A DNA stretch of 64,000 nt from Flavivirga jejuensis (GCF_030540765.1 NZ_JAUOEL010000008.1:342140-406139); one strand, 5' to 3'; shown: positions 44,676 through 54,105, counted from the first letter of the stretch. Notes: a model not told the origin generated them from the letters alone. Numbers and translations are program-made.

Positions 44676-47135
44676 CTATTTAAAAAAAGATTTAATCTTA
44701 GATATATATGATTTTTTAATTGGGTTATCATCATTATAACCATTAGCATAATTACCGTAGCCATAACCGTAGCCATAGCCGTAACCGTAACCATAGCCAT
44801 ATTTACCTTTTTGATTATAACCGTTATATACAAAACTTAAATTTTGTATTTCCCCTTTGTTATATTTAGAGTTTATAAGATTTATCATTCCTTTTTTTGT
44901 ATAATCCTGTCTTACTACATAAATGGAAGCATCTACATATTCTAAAAGCTCAAAAGCATCAGCCACAAGACCAATAGGTGGTGTGTCTAAAATAATATAA
45001 TCATAAGATTCTTTTAACTTTTCAATCAAAACATCCATTTTTTCTCCTATCAGTAACTCTGAAGGATTTGGAGGTATAGGTCCAGAGGTAATAACATCTA
45101 GATTAGGTACTTTTGTCTGTTGCAAAACTTCATTGATGTCTTTTTGTCCAATTAAATAATTAACAACACCTATATCATTTTTAATATCAAAATCTCCAAA
45201 TATTTTAGGCTTTCTTAAATCCAAACCAACTAAAACTGTCTTTTTTTCACTCATAGCAAAAACAGTAGCGATATTAATAGAACAAAAAGTTTTTCCTTCA
45301 CCACTAACAGAAGATGTTACCATAACTGTTTTAGCACCTTCTAGATTATGTTTTTTATAGAAATATTGTAAACTAGAGCGTATGGATCGGAAAGCCTCTG
45401 CTATTGTGGATTTTGGTTTTAAATGAACAACCAGATTATTAGATAAATCGTTTTTCCCAACCACACCAAGTAATGGAATACTTGATATCTTTTCCAGCAC
45501 TTGAGGATTATGTAACTTATTATCAAAAAAAGTTAATAAAAAAGCAAGTAATAATGGTGGCAACAAACCACCGATTATAGCGAATAAATACCGTGAACTT
45601 AACTTCAAATCTATAGGTGTTGCACCTGTATCTTTTGCTGGGTCAATTATTAAAATATCAGATACACTTGCAGATTTTATAATATCTGCTTCACCTCTTT
45701 TTGCTAAAAAAACATTATAAGTTTGTTCACTAAGTTTAAATTGGCGTTGTATATCAAATAGTTTTTGTTGAGCCTTTGGTAATTTTCTTATTTTAGCATC
45801 TTCAATAGCTATTTTTGTATTGGCAAACTGCAATTCTCTTTTTAATTCATTACTGGCAGAACTAATGTTTTCTAAAAGCACTTTTTTTAAGCCTTCTATT
45901 TCTCTATTTAAGTCTGCAAAAATAGTAGCGCCTTCTCTAACAGTAGAACCATATTTAGATTTTTGTACTGATAAATCATTTATTTTTCCAACGTTTGCAA
46001 GTATATTAGAATCTTCTATTCCTGCAACAGATGGCGCAGGGACTTCAGTAAATGTATTACTGTTTTCTAGGTATGTTTTTAAACTGGCATAATAAGCTAG
46101 CTTTTTATTCATACCATCCTTTTCAACTTCTAATGATGAAAGTTTACTATTTATAGAAACACTTTCTTCATCAATATTAAATATCTTATTTTTTTGTCTG
46201 TAGTTGTTTAAAGAATCTGAATTTAAAGTAAGCTGAGATTTTACCCTATCTAATTGTTCATCGATAAATTTAATTGTATTTGTAACAAATTGATTCTTTC
46301 TGTTTAATTGATCTTCACTTAAAACTTTAACCGTTTCATTTAAATAATCTACAATCTTAGGCTTGTTAACATCTACCATACTTAAATTTAAAATGGCAGA
46401 ATTTCTTGGGTTATTTATAGATAGTTTATATCTATATTTAACAACAACAGCATCAAAATCACTAAATTTAATAAAATATTCTTCGTTTGGTGTAACTGTT
46501 CTTCCCTCTGCCAAATATAGTATGCCATTTACATAAGGAAGACTTATAGTATCTCCTAAGCTATATTGTTTTTTAAATTCTCCAAGAGGGGTATCTATAT
46601 TCGCTATTTCTTTATTAGTAAAATTTTGGGTTCTCCCTAAATTAGATTCAAAATTAATAGAAAGCTCATAATTACCATTCTCAAGAAAGGTAACTTTAAT
46701 AGGCACGTCTAATAACTGACTTGTATTAGGTGTTAAATTAATTCTAAACGGAGCATCTGTATAAATATCATCTTTTCTAAATCTTGACTGCTTTAAATAG
46801 GTTATATAAAACCCAATATTATCTACTACTTTCTCATGAATGGACCGTGATTTTAACGAGGTAACCATCGTCTGAACCTTACCAGAAACCCCACCCCAAT
46901 TAAAGGTTAAACTTGTCGTTGAAGTAAATAACGGATTAGATTCCTCTTCTACAGAAATCTGCGTGCTTAATCTATAAGATTGCTGAGTTCTAATGTTTTG
47001 TTGATAAACAATAAAAACACCTATACCAATAAACAAAACAAATAATTTCCAATAACTTAAAACTCTAATAAAAAAAGCTTTAATATCAAATGATGGTTGC
47101 GGTTGTGATTCTGTAACATCGAATTCTTCTTCCAT
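44676..47135 (-). CDS. wzc: Polysaccharide biosynthesis tyrosine autokinase (Wzc-like)
   Basis: An 819-aa protein. An N-terminal Wzz/chain-length domain lies between two membrane helices (YWKLFVLFIGIGVFIVYQQN near residue 30 and YLFAIIGGLLPPLLLAFLLT near 515), with coiled-coil stretches from about 280 to 480. The BY-kinase domain has VMVTSSVSGEGKTFCSINIA (Walker A), TVLVGLDLRKPKIFGDFDIK (Walker A') and YDYIILDTPPIGLVADAFEL (Walker B). The C-terminus carries a tyrosine cluster with eight Tyr-Gly dipeptides, the autophosphorylation tail. It controls chain length and export through the Wza channel. It lies 10 bp from the Wza-like gene. Confidence 0.95.
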   Translation of the reverse strand: MEEEFDVTESQPQPSFDIKAFFIRVLSYWKLFVLFIGIGVFIVYQQNIRTQQSYRLSTQISVEEESNPLFTSTTSLTFNWGGVSGKVQTMVTSLKSRSIHEKVVDNIGFYITYLKQSRFRKDDIYTDAPFRINLTPNTSQLLDVPIKVTFLENGNYELSINFESNLGRTQNFTNKEIANIDTPLGEFKKQYSLGDTISLPYVNGILYLAEGRTVTPNEEYFIKFSDFDAVVVKYRYKLSINNPRNSAILNLSMVDVNKPKIVDYLNETVKVLSEDQLNRKNQFVTNTIKFIDEQLDRVKSQLTLNSDSLNNYRQKNKIFNIDEESVSINSKLSSLEVEKDGMNKKLAYYASLKTYLENSNTFTEVPAPSVAGIEDSNILANVGKINDLSVQKSKYGSTVREGATIFADLNREIEGLKKVLLENISSASNELKRELQFANTKIAIEDAKIRKLPKAQQKLFDIQRQFKLSEQTYNVFLAKRGEADIIKSASVSDILIIDPAKDTGATPIDLKLSSRYLFAIIGGLLPPLLLAFLLTFFDNKLHNPQVLEKISSIPLLGVVGKNDLSNNLVVHLKPKSTIAEAFRSIRSSLQYFYKKHNLEGAKTVMVTSSVSGEGKTFCSINIATVFAMSEKKTVLVGLDLRKPKIFGDFDIKNDIGVVNYLIGQKDINEVLQQTKVPNLDVITSGPIPPNPSELLIGEKMDVLIEKLKESYDYIILDTPPIGLVADAFELLEYVDASIYVVRQDYTKKGMINLINSKYNKGEIQNLSFVYNGYNQKGKYGYGYGYGYGYGYGYGNYANGYNDDNPIKKSYISKIKSFFK
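44755..44802 (-). repeat. Hexanucleotide repeat encoding Tyr-Gly tail of Wzc
   Basis: Eight consecutive 6-bp units of form CCRTAR (plus strand) encode eight Tyr-Gly dipeptides in the Wzc C-terminal tail. The units vary only at the third bases of the codons. Each unit keeps the frame, so loss or gain by slippage would change the number of phosphorylatable tyrosines without breaking the protein. Confidence 0.85.
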
Positions 47136-47145
47136 AGTATAAACT

Positions 47146-47940
47146 TTAAAGATTTCTTGTTAAAAAATAAGTAGACACCAGTACAGCCAAAATGGAAGAA
47201 ACTGTTGTTATATTTTGTATTGCTGTTTGTCCAGCTCCCAGAGCTTTTCTTTTTAAAGGCTTAACTAAAATAATATCATTTGGTTGTATGAAATAAAATG
47301 GTGATTCCATAGCTATAATGTCGGTTAAATCTATATGGTGTATTTTTTGTCCATTAGGGTATTGCCTAATCACTAAAACATCCTTTCTATCCCCTGTTTG
47401 AGCAATGTCACCTGCGTTTGCCAAGGCTTCAATAATATTTACGCGATCTTGAAATAAAGTATATACTCCTGTACCTCCAACTTCACCTGTAACTGTATAA
47501 CGTAATCCTGCCAGTTTTACAGTAACAAATATTTCTGCTGTTTCTTTAAAATATTGTTTTAAAAGCTCCTTTTCAACTTTATCTTTTATTTCGGCAATTG
47601 TAAAACCCAGTACATTAATTTCTCCTAAAACAGGAAACTCAATATTCCCATGCAAATCCACTGTAAAACCATTAAAATAGAGACCCGACTGGCTTTTTGT
47701 AGAACTATTAGAATTTTCTATAGGATTAAATATACCTACAAGTTCTTCATCTAGTGCTTTTACATTAATACTCAAAATATCATTCACCTGAACTCGGTAT
47801 GGTTTTGATAATTGTCTAATCATTAAGGAATCATTAGTCTTTGTTCCTTTATCTTGTAAATAGACAACATCTTTATTGGTTATGCACGAAGTACATAAAA
47901 CACCAAAAATAAAAATGCAACAAAAAAAAAGTCGCTTCAT
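47146..47940 (-). CDS. wza: Polysaccharide export outer-membrane lipoprotein (Wza-like)
   Basis: A lipoprotein of the OPX family. I chose ATG 47940 (MKRLFFCCIFIFGVLCTSC), giving a signal peptide with lipobox LCTSC and lipidated Cys19; an in-frame ATG at 47961 would lie on the promoter-like box. The poly_export domain is seen in KPYRVQVNDILSINVKALDE and the SLBB domains in VKLAGLRYTVTGEVGGTGVY and IEFPVLGEINVLGFTIAEIK. A C-terminal hydrophobic helix (TTVSSILAVLVSTYFL) could cross the outer membrane. At about 264 aa it is short compared with E. coli Wza, as usual in Bacteroidota. It probably forms the export channel and is first gene of the locus. Confidence 0.9.
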   Translation of the reverse strand: MKRLFFCCIFIFGVLCTSCITNKDVVYLQDKGTKTNDSLMIRQLSKPYRVQVNDILSINVKALDEELVGIFNPIENSNSSTKSQSGLYFNGFTVDLHGNIEFPVLGEINVLGFTIAEIKDKVEKELLKQYFKETAEIFVTVKLAGLRYTVTGEVGGTGVYTLFQDRVNIIEALANAGDIAQTGDRKDVLVIRQYPNGQKIHHIDLTDIIAMESPFYFIQPNDIILVKPLKRKALGAGQTAIQNITTVSSILAVLVSTYFLTRNL

Positions 47941-47960
47941 ATTAGGGATTTGATTTGTCA

Positions 47961-47968
47961 CAAATATA
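47961..47968 (-). promoter_or_regulatory. Putative promoter -7 box for the polysaccharide locus
   Basis: On the minus strand this reads TATATTTG, a perfect match to the Bacteroidota -7 element TAnnTTTG. It lies 20 bp before the chosen wza start (47940), giving a leader of roughly 14 nt. A TTG occurs upstream with only about 15 bp spacing, shorter than the usual 19-21, so the -33 element is weak. This is the best candidate for starting the large minus-strand transcript. Confidence 0.55.
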
Positions 47969-48043
47969 AGTTTTCGTTCTGAACAATAAAACTTATACTT
48001 TATTTTTTGGTTTTTTATCCGTTATTTGCACAAAAAACATCCT

Positions 48044-49906
48044 TTGAATTATTTAACAGTTGAGAACATATCAAAATCTTACGGAGAGCTAACGCTTTTT
48101 GAAAACATTTCTTTTAGTGTACATAAAGATCAGAAGATTGCTTTTGTAGCAAAGAATGGAACAGGAAAAACCTCCATTTTGAATATCATTTCGGGAGATG
48201 ACGAATCCGATTCTGGATCCGTTATTTATAGAAAAGGAATCGCTGTATCAGTTCTATCACAAGACACTAAGTTTGATAACAATTTAACTATTGAAGAAAC
48301 CATTTTTGCGAGCGACAATCCTATTTTAAAAGTTATTGCTAATTACGAAAAAGCACTTTTAAACCCTGAGGATTCAGAAGCATACCAAACGGCTTTTGAA
48401 GAAATGGAACAGCACCAAGCCTGGGATTTTGAAACACTTTATAAGCAGATCCTATTCAAACTAAAATTAGATGATCTAAGCCAAAAAGTGAGTGTCCTTT
48501 CTGGTGGACAAAAGAAAAGGCTCGCTTTAGCTAATGCTTTAATAAACAAACCTGATTTATTAATTCTTGACGAACCTACCAATCATTTAGATTTAGAAAT
48601 GATCGAATGGTTAGAAGCTTTTTTTGCCAAGGAGAATATCACACTATTTATGGTAACTCACGACCGTTACTTTTTAGAACGTGTTTGTAATGAAATTATC
48701 GAATTAGACGAGGGCAAATTATATAGCTATAAAGGTAATTATTCTTATTATTTAGAAAAAAGAGAAGCTAGGATCGAGCAAGAATCTGTTGAAACAGGCA
48801 AAGCCAAACAACTGTTTAAAAAAGAGCTGACCTGGATGCGTCGCCAACCCAAAGCCAGAACGACTAAATCAAAGTCGCGAATTGACGATTTTCAAGATAT
48901 AAAACACCGTGCACATCAACGAAGAAACGACCATGAAGTACAACTCGAATTAAACATGGAACGTCTTGGAAGCAAGATTTTAGAATTCCATAAAGTATCG
49001 AAAGCATTTAAAGACAAAACGATACTCGACAAGTTTGATTACACATTCCAAAAAGGAGAACGCGCAGGTATTATTGGAAAAAATGGCACTGGTAAAACAA
49101 CTTTTTTAAACATTTTAACACAAACAGGGCAGCCAGATTCTGGTAAAGTAGTTAAAGGAGATACCGTTAAATTTGGTTACTATACCCAAAATGGTATTAC
49201 AATAAAACCCGAACAAAAAGTTATAGATGTGATTCGGGAATTTGGCGATTACATTCCACTTAAAAAAGGTCGACAAATTAGTGCACAACAACTTCTAGAG
49301 CGCTTTCTATTCAGTCGGAAAAAGCAATATGATTTTGTTGAAAAATTAAGTGGTGGTGAGCGCAAACGCTTGTACCTATGTACGGTTTTAATTCAGAACC
49401 CTAATTTCTTAATTCTTGATGAGCCAACTAACGATCTAGACATCGTAACACTTAATGTTCTTGAAAATTTCTTATTAGATTTTCCAGGATGCGTTATTGT
49501 AGTATCTCACGACCGTTATTTTATGGATAAGGTAATTGATCACCTTTTTGTATTTAGAGGCGAAGGAGTCATAGAAGATTTCCCTGGAAATTATACCGAT
49601 TATCGCGTTTACGAAGATAGTCAACCCGTAATTTCAAATACTCAAGAAGACAAAAAAGACAAAAACGCCTGGAAGAAAAAAGATGCTAACAAATTATCTT
49701 ATAACGAAGAAAAGGAGCTTAAAAACATTGAAAGCAAATTAAAGTCTTTAACATTTGATAAAAAAGAATTAGAAAATAAGTTTAATAATCCAGAACTTTC
49801 TCAAGATGACATTAATAAATTGTCTAATGATTTACAAAAAATCATAGATACTATTGAAGCAAAAGAAGAACGCTGGTTTGAGTTATCATCGAAACTAGAG
49901 GATTAA
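48044..49906 (+). CDS. ABC-F family ATPase (Uup/EttA-like)
   Basis: A soluble protein with two ATP-binding cassettes and no membrane part. First cassette: FVAKNGTGKTSILNIISGDD, LSGGQKKRLALANALINKPD, LLILDEPTNHLDLEMIEWLE. Second: GIIGKNGTGKTTFLNILTQT, LSGGERKRLYLCTVLIQNPN, FLILDEPTNDLDIVTLNVLE. A charged linker and a C-terminal coiled coil (KELKNIESKLKSLTFDKKEL) match Uup. ABC-F proteins act on ribosomes or DNA. There is no ATG near the N-terminus; the frame opens with TTG at 48026 and 48044. I prefer TTG 48044 (MNYLTVENISKSYGELTLFE), the usual start of Flavobacteria homologues as I recall. Confidence 0.88.
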   Translation: MNYLTVENISKSYGELTLFENISFSVHKDQKIAFVAKNGTGKTSILNIISGDDESDSGSVIYRKGIAVSVLSQDTKFDNNLTIEETIFASDNPILKVIANYEKALLNPEDSEAYQTAFEEMEQHQAWDFETLYKQILFKLKLDDLSQKVSVLSGGQKKRLALANALINKPDLLILDEPTNHLDLEMIEWLEAFFAKENITLFMVTHDRYFLERVCNEIIELDEGKLYSYKGNYSYYLEKREARIEQESVETGKAKQLFKKELTWMRRQPKARTTKSKSRIDDFQDIKHRAHQRRNDHEVQLELNMERLGSKILEFHKVSKAFKDKTILDKFDYTFQKGERAGIIGKNGTGKTTFLNILTQTGQPDSGKVVKGDTVKFGYYTQNGITIKPEQKVIDVIREFGDYIPLKKGRQISAQQLLERFLFSRKKQYDFVEKLSGGERKRLYLCTVLIQNPNFLILDEPTNDLDIVTLNVLENFLLDFPGCVIVVSHDRYFMDKVIDHLFVFRGEGVIEDFPGNYTDYRVYEDSQPVISNTQEDKKDKNAWKKKDANKLSYNEEKELKNIESKLKSLTFDKKELENKFNNPELSQDDINKLSNDLQKIIDTIEAKEERWFELSSKLED

Positions 49907-50160
49907 AACATTATTTCGCTGAGACTCACAGAGGACACTCAGAGTTTCACAAAGTTTTCTCCGAGAATCTCTGCTACAACCCTGTGAATCTCTGTGTTAT
50001 TTTTTTATCGAATACTAAAAATGCTATACCAAACCAAAACTAGAGAATTAAAACATTATTTCACTGATAATCACAGAGGATACTCAGAGTTTCACAAAGT
50101 TTTTCTCTGAGAGGTCTTTGTGTTATATTTTTTATCGAATACTAAAATGCTATACCAAAC
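49892..50160. repeat. Tandem duplication spanning an ABC-F/methyltransferase junction
   Basis: Two diverged copies of one gene junction lie head to tail: copy 1 at 49892-50034 (about 143 bp) and copy 2 at 50037-50160 (about 124 bp). Each begins with AAACTAGAG-ATTAA (the last codons of the ABC-F gene) and ends with ATGCTATACCAAAC (the first codons of the methyltransferase). Between them each has the segment CAGAG-TTTCACAAAGTTTT, CTCTG/TTTGTGTTAT and TTTTTTATCGAATACTAAAA. Copy 1 holds about 18 bp more in the middle. So copy 1 carries an orphan start codon (50021) and copy 2 an orphan stop. Confidence 0.85.
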
Positions 50161-50920
50161 AATTCAATACATAAAATTTTTAATAAAATCGACCAATCAG
50201 CATGGTGTACACTCTCCTTTTGTCTATAATTTAGTTACTAAATGTTTTTATGATAAAACCTATTATGATGCTTATAAGCACATTTTAAACTATAAAAAAG
50301 AGCTACTAAAAAACAAGTCAAGTATAAAAGTAACCGATTTAGGTGCTGGATCCCAAGTAATGAAACAAAAAGAACGTAGCATTTCGGCCATGGCTAAAAA
50401 TGCGGGTTCAACCATTAAAAAAGCAAAGCTCATTTACCGATTAGTAAATTATTTTAAGCCTGAAGCTATTTTAGAACTGGGTACATCACTTGGAATTGCA
50501 ACGCATGCAATGCGTTTAGCAGATCAAAAAACTAAAATCACGACTATTGAAGGCTGTCCTAATATTTCAGAATTTTCAAAAGTAAATTTCAAAAAGCACC
50601 ACTTAAATAATATTGATGTGCAAATTGGCAATTTTAATAACATCATAAATCAATTAGCACCCAACAATTATGATCTTATTTTTTTTGATGGCAATCACCA
50701 AAAAGAGGCTACCTTAGAATATTTCGAAACCCTTTTACAGACGACCAATAATGATTCTGTATTTATTTTTGACGATATATATTGGTCTAAAGGAATGACC
50801 GAAGCTTGGGAAGTTATAAAACAACACCCTAAAGTTACCGTAACAATTGACACCTTTTTCTGGGGATTTGTATTTTTTAGAAAAGAACAAATGAAAGAAC
50901 ACTTTATAATTCGTTCCTAA
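50147..50920 (+). CDS. Class I SAM-dependent methyltransferase
   Basis: A 257-aa protein. FKPEAILELGTSLGIATHAM is motif I, TTIEGCPNISEFSKVNFKKH the post-I acid, YDLIFFDGNHQKEATLEYFE motif IV, and SVFIFDDIYWSKGMTEAWEV post-IV, the pattern of O-methyltransferases of the Methyltransf_24/COMT-like group (DDIYWSKGM). Upstream residues QYIKFLIKSTNQHGVHSPFV are conserved in Bacteroidota homologues. I use ATG 50147 because the upstream ATG 50120 lies inside the duplicated junction and adds nothing conserved. Substrate unknown. Confidence 0.85.
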   Translation: MLYQTIQYIKFLIKSTNQHGVHSPFVYNLVTKCFYDKTYYDAYKHILNYKKELLKNKSSIKVTDLGAGSQVMKQKERSISAMAKNAGSTIKKAKLIYRLVNYFKPEAILELGTSLGIATHAMRLADQKTKITTIEGCPNISEFSKVNFKKHHLNNIDVQIGNFNNIINQLAPNNYDLIFFDGNHQKEATLEYFETLLQTTNNDSVFIFDDIYWSKGMTEAWEVIKQHPKVTVTIDTFFWGFVFFRKEQMKEHFIIRS

Positions 50921-51070
50921 CAAATAGTATTCTTAAATTTTGAACTATACCACCCCTCCTATGTTTCCTTTCACAGACTTAAATCCTGCTTCGTAACATA
51001 CCGAAATGTAAAACCAAATTCCTGTGAATTCATAAAATTTGCGTTAAAAGTTTTTAGAAGAGGTCAATAA

Positions 51071-51101
51071 AAAAATCCCAGAGTTTGCACCCTGAGATTT
51101 T
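51071..51101 (-). terminator. Intrinsic terminator after the OmpA/DUF5723 gene
   Basis: On the minus strand AAAATCTCAG pairs with CTGGGATTTT (one G-U pair) around a loop, followed by a T-run (TTTTTTT), 24 bp after the stop codon at 51125. This is a good match to a rho-independent terminator for the minus-strand gene. Confidence 0.75.
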
Positions 51102-51124
51102 AAATTTTAAACTATTAAATAAAA

Positions 51125-53308
51125 CTACTCCTTCACTAAATTAATCTCAACACGTCTGTTTTTAGCTCTACCTGCTTTAAGCATATTACTAGCTATTGGC
51201 TTACTTTCACCGTAACCCAGAGCATCTAATCTAAAAGCATCAATACCACTATCAACCAAAAACTTTTTAACTGAATTTGCTCTAGAATCAGATAATCTTT
51301 GGTTTAAAGTTTTAGAACCTATACTATCGGTATGTCCTTCTATCCTAAATTTAGCTGTAGGGTATTCATTTAAAATTTTAATAATTTCTTTTAAAACTTC
51401 ATTAGACTCTTTTTTTATAGAAGATTTCCCTGAGTAAAACAATATTGTTTTTGCATATTTATTTAAAGTCTTTTGAACCTCTACTGTAACTTCTGGCTCT
51501 GGACAACCATTATTAGCAACAGTACCAACAACATCCACACATGTATCATCTTTATCTAGAACACCATCACCATCAGTATCAGGCCAAGGGCAACCATTAT
51601 TAGCAACAATACCAACAACATCCACACACGCATCATCTTTATCTAGAACACCATCACCATCAGTATCAGGCCAAGGACAACCATTATTTTCTTGAGGTCC
51701 TGCTACATTAACACATGTATCAACATTATCTAAAACAGAATCTCCATCCGCATCTCCCCAAGGGCAACCTTTATTTTCCTCAGGACCTGCTTCTTCAATA
51801 CACGCATCAACATTATCTAAAATAGAATCTCCATCGGCATCTCCCCAAGGACAACCATTATTGTCAATCGGACCAGCCACTTTTGGACATGCATCTAATT
51901 TATCAATAACACCATCGTCATCTTTATCTCTTGGTTTTCCTTGATAAACTGGTATTTTCAAACCTGCATAAACATCGGCTCCTTTTGAATTGTCACTAGT
52001 TAAAACTGAAAGTACAGAACCAGAACCAATATATAATGGTCCAGCCCTTAAACCCGCTCCTGCTTGAAATCCGTTATTTTGTATAACACTTAATGGCAGA
52101 TAAAAACTAAGCCATTTACTCTCAAAACGAGGCGTTAACGAGACCACATTAGAAATACGACTTGTATTTTCTGTATCTTTAGATCTAAGAGAAAGATCTG
52201 TATTTAAATTCACATACAATTTACCTGTAAAGCTCCAATCGGCATTGAAATGAAATGCCGTTGGCAACTTTGCTTTAAAACCATTTCTAGAACTTGTTTT
52301 AGTATAAAAACTATTTAAAAGATCATCAATATCTTCTGCATTTTCTATATCTTCCTCACTTACACCTGAGTTATTAATGCTATAAGTATCTATAAAAGCA
52401 TTATCATATTTAATACTTCCTATATCTGTAATAGATAGCCCTAACTTTAATTTATATTTATTTTTATCTTTTAGAACATACGAATCACCTTTAGAATTTG
52501 TTTTTATGTAATCTGCATGGTTTGGTCTCCACTCGTACACAAAACCTATATCTGCACCAAAACCAGTAGCATCAGGAAGATCATAATCGTAATCATCATT
52601 ATCAAAATCATCAAAACGAGCATAAGTTACATCGCCACTAGTACTAATACTCCCAGTGGTTACTCCACCTCCTAGATTCGTTCCATCAGCATCATAATCA
52701 ATAGTAACATTTTCTCCTCTAGCATAAGCACTACCACCGCCTTGTAAATATTTTAGTGTAAGACCTCCTTTTAAAAAGTGTTCATCGTTGTTCATTAAGA
52801 TTCTTGCATAAGAAAGACCAAGTTCTGCCCAAGCATGACCAAAAATACCAAAATCACCTTCGTCTACAATAAAATTATCTGTAACATCATCTTCAATAGA
52901 CTCTATCGTTTCTCCATTAATTTCATTAACATTAACAAAAGAACGCGCTCTGGTAAATATTGCAATGGAGCTATTATTGTTTAAATTAAACATAAACGCT
53001 GGCCCCATAACATCTATATTTATAGCTATATTATTTTCTGTTGATGGCGATTTTTTTGATTCCGTATCAAAATCATAGTCATCTTTGATGGCATCTAGCA
53101 CATTAAGACCATAATAATTATTCCCTGCAAAAACGCTAAACCCTACAAGGTTTATATCTGTTTTAAAACGGGAATCAACAATGTTTGCTGGATTGGATAT
53201 CACACTATTTACACCACTATAGTTATCTGTAAGATACCCTATATAAGACTGCGCTTCAGTACACATAGAACTTATAATGAGTAAAAGTAGTAAAGTAATT
53301 TTTTTCAT
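51125..53308 (-). CDS. DUF5723/OmpA-family outer-membrane protein with type-3 repeats
   Basis: A 727-aa protein. The signal peptide is [20 protein letters not shown]; it is followed by a beta-barrel-like DUF5723 domain (about 25-455; [20 protein letters not shown] near its start). Thrombospondin type-3 calcium-binding repeats follow (about 460-600; [60 protein letters not shown]), then an OmpA C-terminal peptidoglycan-binding domain (about 608-727; [37 protein letters not shown]). It probably links the outer membrane to peptidoglycan, with calcium-dependent rigid repeats as a spacer. Near-identical DNA repeats occur in the repeat region. Confidence 0.9.
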   Translation of the reverse strand: MKKITLLLLLIISSMCTEAQSYIGYLTDNYSGVNSVISNPANIVDSRFKTDINLVGFSVFAGNNYYGLNVLDAIKDDYDFDTESKKSPSTENNIAINIDVMGPAFMFNLNNNSSIAIFTRARSFVNVNEINGETIESIEDDVTDNFIVDEGDFGIFGHAWAELGLSYARILMNNDEHFLKGGLTLKYLQGGGSAYARGENVTIDYDADGTNLGGGVTTGSISTSGDVTYARFDDFDNDDYDYDLPDATGFGADIGFVYEWRPNHADYIKTNSKGDSYVLKDKNKYKLKLGLSITDIGSIKYDNAFIDTYSINNSGVSEEDIENAEDIDDLLNSFYTKTSSRNGFKAKLPTAFHFNADWSFTGKLYVNLNTDLSLRSKDTENTSRISNVVSLTPRFESKWLSFYLPLSVIQNNGFQAGAGLRAGPLYIGSGSVLSVLTSDNSKGADVYAGLKIPVYQGKPRDKDDDGVIDKLDACPKVAGPIDNNGCPWGDADGDSILDNVDACIEEAGPEENKGCPWGDADGDSVLDNVDTCVNVAGPQENNGCPWPDTDGDGVLDKDDACVDVVGIVANNGCPWPDTDGDGVLDKDDTCVDVVGTVANNGCPEPEVTVEVQKTLNKYAKTILFYSGKSSIKKESNEVLKEIIKILNEYPTAKFRIEGHTDSIGSKTLNQRLSDSRANSVKKFLVDSGIDAFRLDALGYGESKPIASNMLKAGRAKNRRVEINLVKE
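51501..51674 (-). repeat. Two 87-bp tandem repeats in the type-3 repeat region
   Basis: Copies 51501-51587 and 51588-51674 are in tandem with a period of 87 bp (29 codons) and differ at only about four positions. They code for two near-identical type-3 units ([13 protein letters not shown] and [13 protein letters not shown]). Further diverged units lie at higher coordinates. The identity points to recent duplication. Confidence 0.85.
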
Positions 53309-53339
53309 AAATTGTAAGTTAATATTTTAAATTTCTGCG

Positions 53340-53347
53340 CAAAAGTA
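53340..53347 (-). promoter_or_regulatory. Putative -7 box upstream of the OmpA-family gene
   Basis: The minus strand reads TACTTTTG, matching TAnnTTTG, about 31 bp upstream of the ATG at 53308. No TTG is present at the standard 19-21 bp distance, so the -33 element is weak or absent. The match is short, so moderate confidence only. Confidence 0.4.
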
Positions 53348-53529
53348 AATCTTTTATATTGAAAATTGATAGGAAACTACAGCTCAACCATTAAACTTTT
53401 CTAATAATCCTCTTGCCCTTTGAGTATTAACTTGTTAAATTCGTAGTATAAATAAATACAATGGTATTGTGACCAAAATCGTAAACACAATTAACATGAT
53501 ACATCTAGCATTTAAACAAATATAATTGG

Positions 53530-54105
53530 ATGAAAATCTACACAAAAACAGGAGATAAAGGCACCACTGCATTATTTGGAGGCACCAGAGTACCAAAACA
53601 TCATATTCGTATTGAAAGTTATGGAACTATTGATGAGTTAAATTCACATTTAGGCTTAATTCGGGATCAAAATATAAACGAACACTACAAAAATTTATTA
53701 ATTCATATTCAAGATAGACTTTTTACAGTTGGCGCTATTTTAGCGACCGATCCAGAAAAGGCTATTTTAAAAAACGGAAAAGAACGCTTAAATATTCCTA
53801 AAATTTCTGACGAAAATATAGAACGTTTAGAAAAAGAAATGGATGCTATGAATGACGAACTTCCTCCAATGACACATTTCGTACTTCCAGGGGGACATCA
53901 AACAGTGTCATTCTGTCACATAGCTCGCTGCGTATGCCGTAGAGCCGAGCGTTTAACCACAGCACTTAACGATATTGAAGACATTGAACCTAGTGCTTTA
54001 ATGTATTTAAACCGCCTTTCTGACTATCTTTTTGTGTTGGCACGAAAGTTGTCGTACGATTTACAAGCAAAAGAAATTAAGTGGATTCCTGAGAAAGAAT
54101 CTTAA
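53530..54105 (+). CDS. Cob(I)alamin adenosyltransferase, PduO type
   Basis: A 191-aa enzyme of the PduO-type (ATR) family. N-terminal MKIYTKTGDKGTTALFGGTR is the ATP-binding motif; HHIRIESYGTIDELNSHLGL, HFVLPGGHQTVSFCHIARCV and CRRAERLTTALN are further conserved segments, and RLSDYLFVLARKLSYDLQAK closes the helical bundle. It transfers the adenosyl group from ATP to cob(I)alamin, making coenzyme B12. In many Bacteroidota it serves methylmalonyl-CoA mutase, which is not in the window. The gene is monocistronic here, with its own upstream region. Confidence 0.93.
   Translation: MKIYTKTGDKGTTALFGGTRVPKHHIRIESYGTIDELNSHLGLIRDQNINEHYKNLLIHIQDRLFTVGAILATDPEKAILKNGKERLNIPKISDENIERLEKEMDAMNDELPPMTHFVLPGGHQTVSFCHIARCVCRRAERLTTALNDIEDIEPSALMYLNRLSDYLFVLARKLSYDLQAKEIKWIPEKES

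Noticed and set aside
50021..50110. Mini-ORF of about 29 codons from the orphan ATG of copy 1
   Set aside because: It is explained by tandem duplication of the gene junction; no independent sign that it is a real gene, so listed only as a finding.
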